A DNA stretch of 64,000 bases from CAVVJA01 sp963801715 (GTDB taxonomy: Bacteria; Actinomycetota; Actinomycetes; Mycobacteriales; Jatrophihabitantaceae): positions 1-64,000 of the forward strand of contig CAWDGB010000015.1 in the NCBI GenBank assembly GCA_963801715.1, written 5' to 3'. Below are positions 25,758-35,278 of this stretch, one piece after another (the first letter of the stretch is position 1; each line of letters starts with the position of its first letter). The position numbers and the translations under genes were made by a program. Below the pieces are notes generated by a model. That model was given only the letters and a program-made list of their open reading frames with translations. It searched no databases and was not told the DNA's origin.

Positions 25758-27353
25758 CTAGGTGTGCCGTATCGCGCGGCCAATGGGGAGTTCTCCCCAT
25801 GGGACGAGCCCATGCTCCATCGCAAACAGCGCCGCGGCAGCGCGCGTCGAGACGCCGATCTTCCCGTAGGCGTTCTGCACGTGGTGGTCGGCCGTCTTGA
25901 CCGAGATGCCGAGAGCACCTGCGATCTGCTTCGTCTGCAACCCCCGTGCGAGCAGACCGACCACCTCAGCCTCGCGCTCCGTCAGCCCGGCCGGGCGCGC
26001 GAGCTTGAGGACGCGGTGCCCAGCGCTCTCCAGAACGGCCGCAACGACATCGGAGTCAAGTCGTCCGGTGCGCACGTCCTCGCGGAGGCTGCCCGCTGCT
26101 TGGTCGGCCGAAAGCGCCGCACGATGTGGTCGAGGCTCCGTCATGGCGTGGTAGGCGTCCGCGGCGGCAAGCAACCGCGCGGACGGACGGAGCGACGCAG
26201 CTGCCGTGCCGCGATGGTAGCCGGAACCATCGAGCCGCTCATGGTGGCTGCTTGCCACTGGGGCGAGCCGGGACAGCGGCGCCGAGCGCGATAACACCCG
26301 CTCCGTGTGATACGCGTGCAGCCGAACCTGTTCCCACTCATCCGCCGTCAAGGGGCCGGGCTTCTGCCAGATACGAGTTGAAACGGCGACTCGTCCGATG
26401 TCGTGGACTAACGCCGCCCATCGGACGTCGGTGATGTCGCGAGGCTCGAAGTGGCATCGCGCCGCCGCCTGCGCCGCGAGCTCCGCGACGCCTGCGGAAT
26501 GCCCCACCAAGTAAGGAGAAACGAGATCAGCGAAGTCACCGATCGCCGCAACTGCACGGTCGATCTGCTCGCCTTCGAGAAAGCGGTGAGGGAAGGGCTC
26601 GCAGCCGAGCGTCTCGTCCCAGACCGATTCGACCTTCCTGGGTGCGAGCATACTGTCCGCCTCGTCGACGAACAGCTTCGCTATCGCCGGATCGAACGCG
26701 TGCCCGGCGCGCTCTCGGATGACGTGACGCGCACGGTCTTCGCCACCCAGAAGAAACTGGACGGCGGCATCTCGCGCAACGTGCGTGATCCGGAGCGGGA
26801 GCGGAATGTCCTCCCGTTCCGCGCGGCCGAGCGGGCTCTTGCCATCCCACCGCTCCGTGAGGAGTGGAAAGAGATTCTGCACGGGTCGGGGCAGCCCCAG
26901 TCGCTCGGCCAGCATTTCCGCGACCTCACAGAGTGCGGTGACATGCGCGGTACTCGTCCTCGCCGCCCTCGGCAGCCGGCCAGCGACCTGCGCCACTCGC
27001 ACGGGACCCGCGCGATCCGGATCGGCGATCGAGCGGGTGATCCCGACCATCAGCTCCCGGCGCGATCCAAATATTGAAGGAACGAAATGGGTCGCCATGC
27101 TGCCGCGGAAGAGCTCGGCCGCGATCTCGGCGTCGGCCGTGCAGCCGGCATACATCAGCAGGCATGCGTAGTACGTCTGGGACGAGGTTTCCGGATCGAC
27201 GCCAAGGCGATCCGCGAGCCGCATCGCGACGAGCGTGCTGTGGAAGCCGTGTTCGAAGGGCAGGCCCATGCCGAGGTCGGTCGCTAGGCAGAGCGCGGCG
27301 ATCACCTCGGCGGCTCGAACCCGTTCGGTGACCGGTCCTGCTTCCTGGGTCAC
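25758..27353 (-). CDS. HD-GYP-like protein with LuxR HTH output
   Basis: A 531-residue protein. The C-terminal half contains an HD domain with HSAGVAELA, the metal pair in VHDIGRVAVSTRIWQK, and HHERLDGSGYHRG, close to the GYP motif but with His replacing Pro. The end is a LuxR-type helix-turn-helix (GLTEREAEVVGLLARGLQTK then HVQNAYGKIGVS). The N-terminal 280 residues contain a second, weaker HD-like fold. It probably couples phosphodiesterase-type sensing to transcription, but cyclic-di-GMP hydrolysis is unproven. Confidence 0.85.
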   Translation of the reverse strand: MTQEAGPVTERVRAAEVIAALCLATDLGMGLPFEHGFHSTLVAMRLADRLGVDPETSSQTYYACLLMYAGCTADAEIAAELFRGSMATHFVPSIFGSRRELMVGITRSIADPDRAGPVRVAQVAGRLPRAARTSTAHVTALCEVAEMLAERLGLPRPVQNLFPLLTERWDGKSPLGRAEREDIPLPLRITHVARDAAVQFLLGGEDRARHVIRERAGHAFDPAIAKLFVDEADSMLAPRKVESVWDETLGCEPFPHRFLEGEQIDRAVAAIGDFADLVSPYLVGHSAGVAELAAQAAARCHFEPRDITDVRWAALVHDIGRVAVSTRIWQKPGPLTADEWEQVRLHAYHTERVLSRSAPLSRLAPVASSHHERLDGSGYHRGTAAASLRPSARLLAAADAYHAMTEPRPHRAALSADQAAGSLREDVRTGRLDSDVVAAVLESAGHRVLKLARPAGLTEREAEVVGLLARGLQTKQIAGALGISVKTADHHVQNAYGKIGVSTRAAAALFAMEHGLVPWGELPIGRAIRHT

Positions 27354-27478
27354 GCGGCGACAGTAACGCGCCGATCCGTGCGAAATCGAAACTGCTGAGG
27401 CACCTCTTACGGCAGTCCGGCTAGCGCCGAGGGCGGCCCCCGGGCGCGTGCCGGGCGCGGCCCAGCTGGTGCGGACGT

Positions 27479-27979
27479 CTAGAAGCGATGAGTCGTGTGC
27501 GTGAACGATCCCTTGCCGAAGGCCAGGACCTTCCGGGGGCGGACGCCATAGACGAGAGCCTCCCCGCCGCCTGGATGGTGGAACCGACCGTTCCGGGTCT
27601 CATAACGCCATCGTCCGTCCCACTTGGTGGACCACGCCTCAGCCAGTCGAGCGAGCAGGGCATCGTCCGTCACCTGCACGGCCGGGCCTTCGACCACGAC
27701 GTCGAGTCCGCTGTCCCAAGCGTTACAACCGGTCGTGAGCACCACGTGCGGATTGGCCCGAAGGTTGACGGCTTTCTGCTCCGCCTCACCCGTCGCGAAG
27801 TAGATCGCGTCGTCGAGCCACACGGCGACGAGCGGACTGACATGCGGTCGACCGTCGGCACGGACCGTCGTTATCCAGAACAGCTCAGCATCGAGGGCTC
27901 GCTGCGTGTCGGTCCATGGCGTCGCAGAGGACGCGGGATCGCTGAAGCGGGGATCGAGGCTGGTGGTGGGTTCAGTCAT
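27479..27979 (-). CDS. Pyridoxamine 5'-phosphate oxidase-family protein
   Basis: A 166-residue split-barrel flavin-binding protein: ELFWITTVRADGRPHVSPLV, AIYFATGEAEQKAVNLRANP and a C-terminal RPRKVLAFGKGSFTHTTHRF. This is the general F420/FMN-dependent PPOX fold, used by many actinobacterial reductases; the window also contains F420 biosynthesis genes. ATG 27979 is chosen because the frame upstream overlaps the neighbouring pseudogene. Exact cofactor and substrate unknown. Confidence 0.8.
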   Translation of the reverse strand: MTEPTTSLDPRFSDPASSATPWTDTQRALDAELFWITTVRADGRPHVSPLVAVWLDDAIYFATGEAEQKAVNLRANPHVVLTTGCNAWDSGLDVVVEGPAVQVTDDALLARLAEAWSTKWDGRWRYETRNGRFHHPGGGEALVYGVRPRKVLAFGKGSFTHTTHRF

Positions 27980-28362
27980 GCTCGAGGCCTCCGACAGATT
28001 GGGCGACGAGAGTGTCGATCCGGGTGGCAAGGTCGAAGTCGCCGACGCTGAAACGGTTCCGCAGGATGGCTACGGCGACCCTTGACTCTATGTCAGCGAA
28101 CGCCGCCGACCCGTTGGCGCCGACCATGCCGAAGGTCGAGCCCACTCGGCCTGCTGCCGAGGCCGGACGATAGGGGCTGCACCCGAAGGCCCACTGCGTA
28201 GGAATACCCATGACCGCGTCGGCACCGATGTAAACGACGTCAGCCAATCACTACGAGCTGGCCGTCATGGATAACCACGACCTGGACACCGAGCTCCGTC
28301 CCAGAGTCGATCCGTTCGTCGACGGTGTCCTGTACCCGTCGCTGTAGCTCACCTGGTGTCAC
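27972..28362 (-). pseudogene. Serine beta-lactamase-like gene with large internal deletion
   Basis: The 5' end reads VTPGELQRRVQDTVDERIDS then GVQVVVIHDGQLVV, the normal start of a beta-lactamase-family (class C-like) protein. Close by, in another frame, the normal C-terminus follows: PTQWAFGCSPYRPASA, STFGMVGANGSAAFADIESR and VAVAILRNRFSVGDF. The roughly 250 residues in between, including SxxK and YxN, are missing. The remnant overlaps the start of the PPOX gene by 8 bp. Confidence 0.75.
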
Positions 28363-28428
28363 GGTCGCTCCTCGGTGTCGGGTAAGGCTGCTCCCGATCA
28401 CCGAGCAGAGACAAGGACGCGACTTGAG

Positions 28429-28800
28429 TGGAGGTGGCGGGAATCGAACCCGCGTCCTTCGTCGCTTCGACAGGACTTCTCCGGGCGCAGTGCGCTTTGC
28501 CTCTGCTCGACCCCACCGGTCTTGCACACGAGCCGGTGTGACGGGTCCAGCCGCTGTGTGATGTCCCGTTGACACCCGCGACCGGCGTCAACGGTAAGTC
28601 ACCTCACTGATGCCAGCTGACCGGGCCGGTGACGAACCCGGGCTGACAGAGTCGCTTCGCTACTTAGGCAGCGAGAGCGAACTCAGCGCGATTGGAATCG
28701 GCGCTTGTTTTGTGTGCGTCGCATGATTAACGAGGTCAGCAACGCGATCCTCGGCCCGCTTCTCCTGTCTCGACGTCCGAAGTCGAGACCATTCACCCCC
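28429..28800 (-). ncRNA. ssrA: tmRNA (transfer-messenger RNA)
   Basis: One-piece tmRNA of 372 nt. The 5' end GGGGGTGAATGGTCTCGACT and 3' end GCGGGTTCGATTCCCGCCAC form the tRNA-like domain; the acceptor strands GGGGGTG and CACCTCC pair, with discriminator A. CCA is not encoded. The tag frame (28717-28667) encodes AHKTSADSNRAEFALAA, followed by TAA at 28666-28664. With SmpB it rescues stalled ribosomes and marks products for proteolysis. smpB is 1.5 kb away, on the same strand. Confidence 0.97.
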
Positions 28801-28862
28801 TTGTTGGTATGGGTCCAGCGTAGCGACTCGGCTCCGCCGCTCCCAGCGAGTAGAACTGTGAC

Positions 28863-30296
28863 ATGGCCGAGGTGGCGCCAGAGATCGAAACGAAGTTCGA
28901 CGTCGCGCCGGACTTTGCCATGCCGCCCCTGGACGCCCTCGCCGGCACGCACGGCCACGTCGACGTCGACGTCGTGCATCTGGTCAGCACGTACTACGAC
29001 ACCGAGGCGCGCGACCTACTACGGCAGCGACTGGCGCTGCGTCGCCGCCTCGGCGACGCTGACACGGGCTGGCAGCTCAAGGTCCCTGCGTCCGAAGGTC
29101 GCACCGAGCTGCGCTGGCCGCCAGAGGGTGACGAACCCCCAATCGAGATGCTCGATCTGCTGGGCCCGTTCCTGCGCGGCCGTCCGCTTCACCCAGCGGT
29201 CACGCTGGATGTCACCCGCACCCGGCACCGTCTCGTTGCCGAGGTCGGCAACATGCTCGCCGAGATCGCGGCAGACGATGTGCGCGCGATCGACGAGGGC
29301 GGTGGGGTGCGAGCGCCCCGGTGGCACGAAGTCGAGGTGGAACTCGGCTCCGGCTCGCGCGACCTCCTGCAGGAGGTCGGCAAACTGCTCCTGCAGGCCG
29401 GTGCTTGCCCGTCCACCAGTCGATCGAAACTCGCGCGGGCGACGGTCGGCATCGGCAACGAAGGGGTCGGCACACCGCGTACCTCGGCCGGCGCGCTGCT
29501 GCTCGACTATCTGAACACCCAAGCGGACGCCATCGTCGCCGGACACTTCGCGATTCACCGGGACGCCGACGACTCGGTACACAAGACGCGCGTTGCCTGC
29601 CGGCGCATCCGTAGCACGCTGCGCACGTTCGGCGACTTCTTCGACGCGGAACAAGCGAGTGCCTTCGATGCCGAGCTGAGGTGGTACGCGGAGGTGCTTG
29701 GGAACGTCCGCGACGCCGAAGTGCTGCGGGCCCGATTCAAGGCCGCCGTGGCCGATCTGCCGGCAGATGTCGCGGTCGGCGATGTCGGGCAGCGCATCGA
29801 CAAGCATCTCGAGGCCGAGCACGCCGAGCGGATGAACCAGCTGAGCGTGGCGATGCGCAGTGAGCGATATGCGGCGCTGCTGGCCGAGATCGGCCGATGG
29901 CGGGCTGACCCGCCATTCACCGCGGCCGCAGGACGCCCGGCGGAGGCGCTGCAGAACGTCGTCGTGCAGATGGCCAAGCGGCTCCGCAAGCGGGTGACTC
30001 GGGCGACGAAGGCGGGCGGCGCTCCCGAGGACATGCACCGCGCCCGCAAGACTGGCAAGCGGACTCGCTATGCGGCCGAGGTGGCTCCGGCCGGGGATAT
30101 CCCGGACCTTGTTCACCACGCCACCGCGTTGCAGGACATTCTCGGCGAGTACCAGGACAGCGTGGTCGCCACCGCGCTGCTGCAGCGACTCGCGCAGGAC
30201 GCCCCCGCTGAGGCCGCTTTCGGTTACGGCGTGCTCATCGCCCGGGAACGCCGACTGGCTGAGGAGGCCCGACAGCAGGCCCGCGCCAAGAATTGA
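28863..30296 (+). CDS. CYTH-CHAD domain protein
   Basis: A 477-residue protein. The N-terminal CYTH domain has the ExExK signature E7-I-E9-T-K11 and an acidic/basic tunnel pattern (STYYDTEARDLLRQRLALRR). The C-terminal CHAD domain is rich in His, Arg and Lys, with KTRVACRRIRSTLRTFGDFF and MHRARKTGKRTRYAAEV. CYTH domains act on triphosphates and CHAD domains bind polyphosphate, so a polyphosphate role is likely. It is divergent from tmRNA and convergent with smpB. Confidence 0.92.
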   Translation: MAEVAPEIETKFDVAPDFAMPPLDALAGTHGHVDVDVVHLVSTYYDTEARDLLRQRLALRRRLGDADTGWQLKVPASEGRTELRWPPEGDEPPIEMLDLLGPFLRGRPLHPAVTLDVTRTRHRLVAEVGNMLAEIAADDVRAIDEGGGVRAPRWHEVEVELGSGSRDLLQEVGKLLLQAGACPSTSRSKLARATVGIGNEGVGTPRTSAGALLLDYLNTQADAIVAGHFAIHRDADDSVHKTRVACRRIRSTLRTFGDFFDAEQASAFDAELRWYAEVLGNVRDAEVLRARFKAAVADLPADVAVGDVGQRIDKHLEAEHAERMNQLSVAMRSERYAALLAEIGRWRADPPFTAAAGRPAEALQNVVVQMAKRLRKRVTRATKAGGAPEDMHRARKTGKRTRYAAEVAPAGDIPDLVHHATALQDILGEYQDSVVATALLQRLAQDAPAEAAFGYGVLIARERRLAEEARQQARAKN

Positions 30297-30329
30297 GCAC
30301 CCCTCTGCCACCAGGCGGGGACGTCGTCG

Positions 30330-30827
30330 TCACGCATCGATACCCTTGGCGCGACGACCCAGGGCCCGGCGAATCTCCCGGTCGGCGTCTCGTCGGGCGA
30401 GGTCCTGGCGCTTGTCGTAGGACCGCTTGCCGCGGGCGAGTGCCAGTTCGACCTTGACTTTGCCGTCGGCGAAATACAGGGACAGCGGCACCAATGTGAG
30501 TCCGCTTTCCTTGGTCTTTCCGATCATGCGGAGGATCTCGCCCTTGTGCAGAAGGAGCTTGCGGGTGCGACGCGGTTCGTGGTTCGTCCAGCTACCCTGC
30601 AGGTATTCCGGAATGTGGACGTTGCGCAGGTAGACCTCACCGTCGTCGATGGTGGCGAACCCGTCGACGAGCGACGCGCGACCCAAACGAAGCGACTTCA
30701 CTTCGGTGCCAGTCAGAGCCACGCCGGCTTCGAATGTCTCCAGGATGGAGTAGTCGTGGCGCGCCTTTCGGTTCTGCGCGATGATCTTGCGGCCGGATCG
30801 GAGGTTGCTCGAGGCGTGAGTGGCCAC
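30330..30827 (-). CDS. smpB: SsrA-binding protein SmpB
   Basis: A 165-residue SmpB: IIAQNRKARHDYSILETFEA, GVALTGTEVKSLRLGRASLV, and the basic C-terminal tail RGKRSYDKRQDLARRDADRE that enters the mRNA channel of the ribosome. It binds tmRNA and loads it on stalled ribosomes. GTG 30827 comes 2 bp after the ftsX stop, so the genes are coupled. Last gene of the minus-strand run beginning with tadA. Confidence 0.97.
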   Translation of the reverse strand: MATHASSNLRSGRKIIAQNRKARHDYSILETFEAGVALTGTEVKSLRLGRASLVDGFATIDDGEVYLRNVHIPEYLQGSWTNHEPRRTRKLLLHKGEILRMIGKTKESGLTLVPLSLYFADGKVKVELALARGKRSYDKRQDLARRDADREIRRALGRRAKGIDA

Positions 30828-30828
30828 G

Positions 30829-31731
30829 CTAGAGCCGGACGTATGCCCGAAGCGTGACGGCGGCCGTGATCGCCGCGAGCACGACGCCGATCAGCAAGCA
30901 TGCGCCGCCGGCCAGCAGCACGTCGCTGGCGCTGAGATCCGGGATCACACCCCGGGAGACCTGCGTGCGGAAGATGCTGTTCAGGACGAACTGCTTGCCA
31001 CCCCACAGGGCCACGATCGCGAGCACGCCACCGATTGCGGCCGCGATCATGGCCTCCATGATGAACGGCAGCTGGGTCATCCATCGGGATGCGCCGACCA
31101 GCCGCATGATGTTCGTCTCGGCTCGTCGTTGCTGCGCGGCGACCTGGATCGTGATCGCCATCATGATCACCGCGCAGAACAACACGACGACGGCGCCGAC
31201 GATGGACATCAGCCGGGCACTATCGATGATGTTGAGGATCGTCTCGATGCTCGCGTCCTGGTTTTGGACGTTGTCGACGCCTGGTTGTTTCTCGTACTTC
31301 TGCCGGATGGCGTCGTAGTCCTTCTGCGTGTCCTTCAGCTTGATCGTGAAGGAGGACGGCAGCTGACCGGGCTCGATGAACTGGGCGATGGACGGGTCGA
31401 GCACCTGCTTGCCGCGCTCATAGGCCTGCTGCTCTGAGACAAAGCTCACCGCGGTGATGAGCGGGTCGGACTGCAGCTGTTTCTGCAGGGCGCCGCGCTC
31501 GGCCGTCGTGACCTTGTGCGTGCAGGTTGCCGTCTTGTCGGCGCACAAATAGATGGAGACATTCAGCCGGTTCTCGTACAGCTTGCGGAACCGGCTGATC
31601 TCGGTGCTGGTAAGGAAAGCGGAGCCCAGAAAGACCAACGACACGGCGGTAATAAGCACCAGCGCGACGGTCATCAAGAGGTTGCGGCGCATGCCGTGTG
31701 CGACACCTGACATCAGGTAGTTGGCGCGCAT
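30829..31731 (-). CDS. ftsX: Cell-division protein FtsX
   Basis: A 300-residue permease-like protein with four membrane helices. The first (LLMTVALVLITAVSLVFLGS) is followed by an extracellular domain of about 120 residues with the short C-x5-C of actinobacterial FtsX (CADKTATC), then three helices. With FtsE it forms the ABC-like complex that activates peptidoglycan hydrolases at the septum. It lies 34 bp after ftsE and 1 bp before smpB. Confidence 0.96.
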   Translation of the reverse strand: MRANYLMSGVAHGMRRNLLMTVALVLITAVSLVFLGSAFLTSTEISRFRKLYENRLNVSIYLCADKTATCTHKVTTAERGALQKQLQSDPLITAVSFVSEQQAYERGKQVLDPSIAQFIEPGQLPSSFTIKLKDTQKDYDAIRQKYEKQPGVDNVQNQDASIETILNIIDSARLMSIVGAVVVLFCAVIMMAITIQVAAQQRRAETNIMRLVGASRWMTQLPFIMEAMIAAAIGGVLAIVALWGGKQFVLNSIFRTQVSRGVIPDLSASDVLLAGGACLLIGVVLAAITAAVTLRAYVRL

Positions 31732-31765
31732 TACGTCCTAACTGTCGAGTCGGGTTCGAGGGAGA

Positions 31766-32455
31766 TCAGCGACCAACGCCGTAGACACCCCGAGCTTGGT
31801 CGCGGACCACCTTGCCGAAGTCCAGTTCGATGACCCGACGGCGCATCGCGTCGACGATGTTGTTGTCATGCGTCGCCATCAGCACCGTCGTGCCGGTGCG
31901 GTTGATGCGTTCGAGCAAGCGCATGATGCCTTGGCTGGTGTCGGGGTCCAGATTGCCGGTCGGCTCGTCGGCCAACAACACCAACGGCCGGTTGACGAAC
32001 GCTCGAGCAATCGCGACTCGCTGCTGCTCACCGCCGGACAGTTCATGTGGATGCCGGTTGGCCTTGCCATCGAGCCCGACCAGATCGAGCACCTCGGGCA
32101 CCGTGCGTTTGATCGCCCGCTGCGACTTGTTGATCACTTCGAGGGCGAACGCGACGTTGTCGTAGACCGTCTTCTTCGGCAACAGCCGGAAGTCCTGGAA
32201 CACGCAACCGATCTTGCGCCGGAGCTCGGGCACCTTGCGGGCCGGCAACCTGGACAGGTTCCGACCGTCCACGTGCACGACGCCCGTGGTCGGTCTCTCC
32301 TCTCGAAGAAGAAGGCGCAGAACGGTCGATTTGCCCGAACCGGACGGCCCAATCAGAAAGACGAACTCACCCTTGTCGATCTCGACGGAAACGGTGTCCA
32401 AAGCCGGACGTGTACCCACCGCGTAGATCTTGGTGACGTTGTCGAGAGAAATCAC
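31766..32455 (-). CDS. ftsE: Cell-division ATP-binding protein FtsE
   Basis: A 229-residue ABC ATPase with Walker A IGPSGSGKSTVLRLL, signature LSGGEQQRVAIARA, Walker B PLVLLADEPTGNLD and switch His in VLMATHDNNIVD. The N-terminus MISLDNVTKIYAVGTRPALD is FtsE-like. It lies 49 bp after prfB, as in many actinobacteria. Confidence 0.97.
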   Translation of the reverse strand: MISLDNVTKIYAVGTRPALDTVSVEIDKGEFVFLIGPSGSGKSTVLRLLLREERPTTGVVHVDGRNLSRLPARKVPELRRKIGCVFQDFRLLPKKTVYDNVAFALEVINKSQRAIKRTVPEVLDLVGLDGKANRHPHELSGGEQQRVAIARAFVNRPLVLLADEPTGNLDPDTSQGIMRLLERINRTGTTVLMATHDNNIVDAMRRRVIELDFGKVVRDQARGVYGVGR

Positions 32456-32504
32456 GGGCGGGAAGTTTACCGAAAAGTTATCGGTACAAGCGCCGACTCA
32501 CAGA

Positions 32505-33602
32505 TCAGTTACGCCGCCGCCAACGAATGCCCGCCTCGATGAAGGCGTCGATGTCGCCGTCCAGGACCGTTTGGGGGTTGCCGACCTCGTACTCGGTGCG
32601 CAGGTCCTTGACCATCTGATAGGGGTGCAGGACGTAGCTGCGCATCTGGTTGCCCCAGCTGTTGCCCGCGTCTTTGAGGGCGTTCATCTTGGCCGCTTCG
32701 TGCTCCCGCCGGAGCTCCAGCAGCTTCGCTTGCAGCACCGCCATCGCGCTGGCGCGGTTCTGGATCTGGCTGCGCTCGTTCTGGCAGCTGACGACGATTC
32801 CGGTGGGCAGGTGGGTGATCCGGACGGCGGAATCTGTCGTATTCACCCCTTGTCCGCCCGGTCCTGACGACCGGTAAACGTCGACCCGGATGTCGTCGTC
32901 GGGGATGTCGACGTGGTCGGACTTCTCCACGACGGGCAGGACCTCGACGCCGGCGAAGCTCGTTTGCCGCCGCCCCTGGTTGTCGAAGGGGCTGATCCGA
33001 ACCAGTCGATGCGTGCCTTGTTCGACCGACAGCGTGCCATAGGCGTACGGGGCCTTGACCTGGAACGTCGCGGACTTGATGCCCGCTTCCTCGGCGTACG
33101 AGGTGTCGAGAACGTCAACCGGATAGTGGTGGCGCTCGGCCCACCGGAGATACATCCGCATGAGCATCTCGGCCCAGTCTGCTGCGTCTACGCCGCCTGC
33201 TTCTGAGCGGATGGTGACCAAGGCCTCACGAGCGTCGTATTCCCCAGACAGCAGCGTGCGGACCTCGAGCTCGTCAATGCTGGTGCGAAGGGCGACGACC
33301 TCAGCCTCGACCTCGGCGCGTGACGCGGCGTCGTCCACCTCTTCGGCCAGGTCCCAGAGCACCTGCGCGTCGTCGACGCGACGCCTGAGCTCCTCGACAC
33401 GCCGGATCTCGCCCTGTGCGTAGGACAGCCGACTGGTTACCCGCTGTGCCTGCTCCGGGTCGTTCCAAAGGTCCGGGGCCGACGCCCGTCGCTCAAGCTC
33501 AGCGACCTCCGTTCGCAGCTTGCCGACGTCAACCACTGACTCGATCGAGCTGAGGGTGGCGGAGAGCTCCTTCAGCTCAGCGGGCACATCCGTCACGATC
33601 AT
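32505..33602 (-). CDS. prfB: Peptide chain release factor 2
   Basis: A 365-residue release factor. It carries the RF2 stop-recognition motif SPF in ISPFDNQGRRQTSF and the peptidyl-hydrolysis motif GGQ in SGPGGQGVNTTDSAV. The frame runs through without the internal UGA frameshift site of the E. coli gene. ATG 33602 overlaps the stop of the upstream secreted-protein gene by 4 bp; a longer open frame upstream is not used. It terminates translation at UGA and UAA. Confidence 0.97.
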   Translation of the reverse strand: MIVTDVPAELKELSATLSSIESVVDVGKLRTEVAELERRASAPDLWNDPEQAQRVTSRLSYAQGEIRRVEELRRRVDDAQVLWDLAEEVDDAASRAEVEAEVVALRTSIDELEVRTLLSGEYDAREALVTIRSEAGGVDAADWAEMLMRMYLRWAERHHYPVDVLDTSYAEEAGIKSATFQVKAPYAYGTLSVEQGTHRLVRISPFDNQGRRQTSFAGVEVLPVVEKSDHVDIPDDDIRVDVYRSSGPGGQGVNTTDSAVRITHLPTGIVVSCQNERSQIQNRASAMAVLQAKLLELRREHEAAKMNALKDAGNSWGNQMRSYVLHPYQMVKDLRTEYEVGNPQTVLDGDIDAFIEAGIRWRRRN

Positions 33603-34602
33603 TGAGGGTACGCGGTGAACGCGCCGGGATCCTGAACCAAGACTCCGCGGGCTTGGATGACCGCAATCGGCCGTGTCGCCGTCGGCCCGGCTACCGTGTT
33701 CGCGCCCGTCGCCGGGTTGGCGATGCCCCGCCATGGACCGCCGTCCACCGAGAACTCGCCGGCCCACGTCACAGTCGCCGATATCGTCATCGCGCCTGTG
33801 CCGGCATACGTGTGCCCGAAATACCCGGCGCAGATCGCGTCACCGCAGCCGTCTGCCGCGGTGTACGGGCGGCCGAGGCCGGCTGACGTGTCCGTGATGC
33901 CGTCTCCGAACGCCCAGGCGGTCGCCCTCGCGTGGATCCGCAGGCCAACCTGATGGCCAAGCAAGGTGACCGGACCCAGAGACTGATCAGCGGCTGAATT
34001 CACCCAGAGGATCGTCTGCATGTTCACCAACGTCCGGCCCTTCCCAGGCGCGGCGCCGATGGCCGGCGATGGCACCAGTCTCAAGACGGCCGCATAAGCG
34101 TCGAACGGAGTTACCTGCGGCCGCAGTGGCGGCCCGGTGCCCGGCACAACGTTGCAGTCAAATCCGTTGAGCACCCAGGTCCCGCTCGGACCTTGCTGCA
34201 AGAAGCCAACCGTCGTCGCCTTGGGATCCGTCGGCGCCTGTGCCCGTGACTGGACCGAACAGCTTCCCTGCACGGCGGCGCAGAAATGATTCGGCGAGCT
34301 CTCGAGAATCATGCCCACTTTCACCCGGCCACAATCCACAGTCTCGATCCTCGGCCCGGTTCCCCCTTGACTACCGGAATCGGAGTCGCCCTGTTGGAAG
34401 TGGCACGTTCTTGTCTCGCTAACACTAAACCCGCCCGACACGTTACGACCTACTCCTACATCGCGACAGTTCGAGACGGGTATAAGTAGACTAGACTGTG
34501 GCGTGTATGCCTGTGCAATCGCGATCGCCGGCCAATTACTGAATCCAATCAGGGCAAAGAGCGAACACTATGGCAATGCGCCATTGGCGACGTCTCCCCT
34601 TC
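33599..34602 (-). CDS. Secreted PKD-like beta-sandwich protein, one frameshift
   Basis: Read across a frame change near 34550, the protein starts MKGRRRQWRIAIVFAL and continues through a signal peptide ending AIAIAQA. The exported part is Cys- and Gly-rich, with RIHARATAWAFGDGITDTSA, a PKD-type segment, then AGTGAMTISATVTWAGEFSV. Similar exported proteins sit between tad loci and prfB in some actinobacteria; function unknown. ATG 34602 overlaps the stop of the DUF6318 gene and its own stop overlaps prfB, so all three are coupled. Confidence 0.65.
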
Positions 34603-35235
34603 ATGATTGCGAAATCTCGCTCATGCGCCACGCTCTGTCTACGCCAAGTTAAAGAACAGATAGTTGGCTGCTTTGGTGGGTGCCTGCGAGCTGCCGCTCG
34701 ATCCGTTAGCACGGATCTCGCCTAAGGACCCCTTGATCGACCCTTACCAGAAGGGTCAGATCTGCTTTTACATCGGCTGTTCCCGTCACACGGTTAATCG
34801 ATCTTAGTGATATGCGCCCTCCCTGGACGTGCCCCCCTTTCGCTACGAGATCGTCGATGGACTTGATATGCTTCTGGCAGGAACTACAAGTATCACTGCT
34901 CAGAGCTCTGTAGGGCTTTAGTGGTCATCGTTCTGAGGCTAAAGTCGAATACTCTGATAGAAGTAGCCAGCGAACGCTAGTGCTCCTTCCTGCGTGTGTT
35001 GCTTGGCGGTCGGGGGCATGATCGGCGGCCGCTCGCCAGGTCGCACATTGGGACCAGTCGTGGCCGGGCCGGCCGGGCTCGACGAGGGCTTGACTGTTGG
35101 CGAGGAGACGGGCACCGAGGTCGCCGCGGATGTGGGCGACGACTCGGCGGCGCCACCATTACAGGCCGCCGCGACCAACGTCACGACGACCAGCAGGGCC
35201 GCCACACCGATTCGCATGGGCAAATCCTGTCTCAC
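34601..35235 (-). CDS. DUF6318-type lipoprotein, several frameshifts
   Basis: The start encodes a lipoprotein signal (LLVVVTLVAAAC, lipobox Cys) and a Ser/Thr/Pro linker, then PPTAKQHTQEGALAFAGYFY. Further segments continue in other frames: SSDTCSSCQKHIKSIDDLVA with a conserved Cys pair, GGHVQGGRISLRSIN, ADVKADLTLLV, and finally AWRMSEISQS to the stop. This is the full DUF6318 pattern, so the gene is complete but broken in frame at about 34950, 34700 and 34640. Surface lipoprotein of unknown role. Confidence 0.6.
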
Positions 35236-35278
35236 CGCGCCGACACCTCACCCGCGCTAGGACCAATCTGTGGATAGT

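Noticed and set aside
28801..28862. Promoter boxes for tmRNA
   Set aside because: CATACC is a possible -10 but no acceptable -35 lies at the right distance, so I did not annotate it.
32505..33602. Programmed frameshift in prfB
   Set aside because: The reading frame is continuous with no internal in-frame UGA near the start.
34737..34757. GACCCTT/AAGGGTC hairpin as terminator or RNA gene
   Set aside because: It falls inside the DUF6318 coding region once frame breaks are allowed for.
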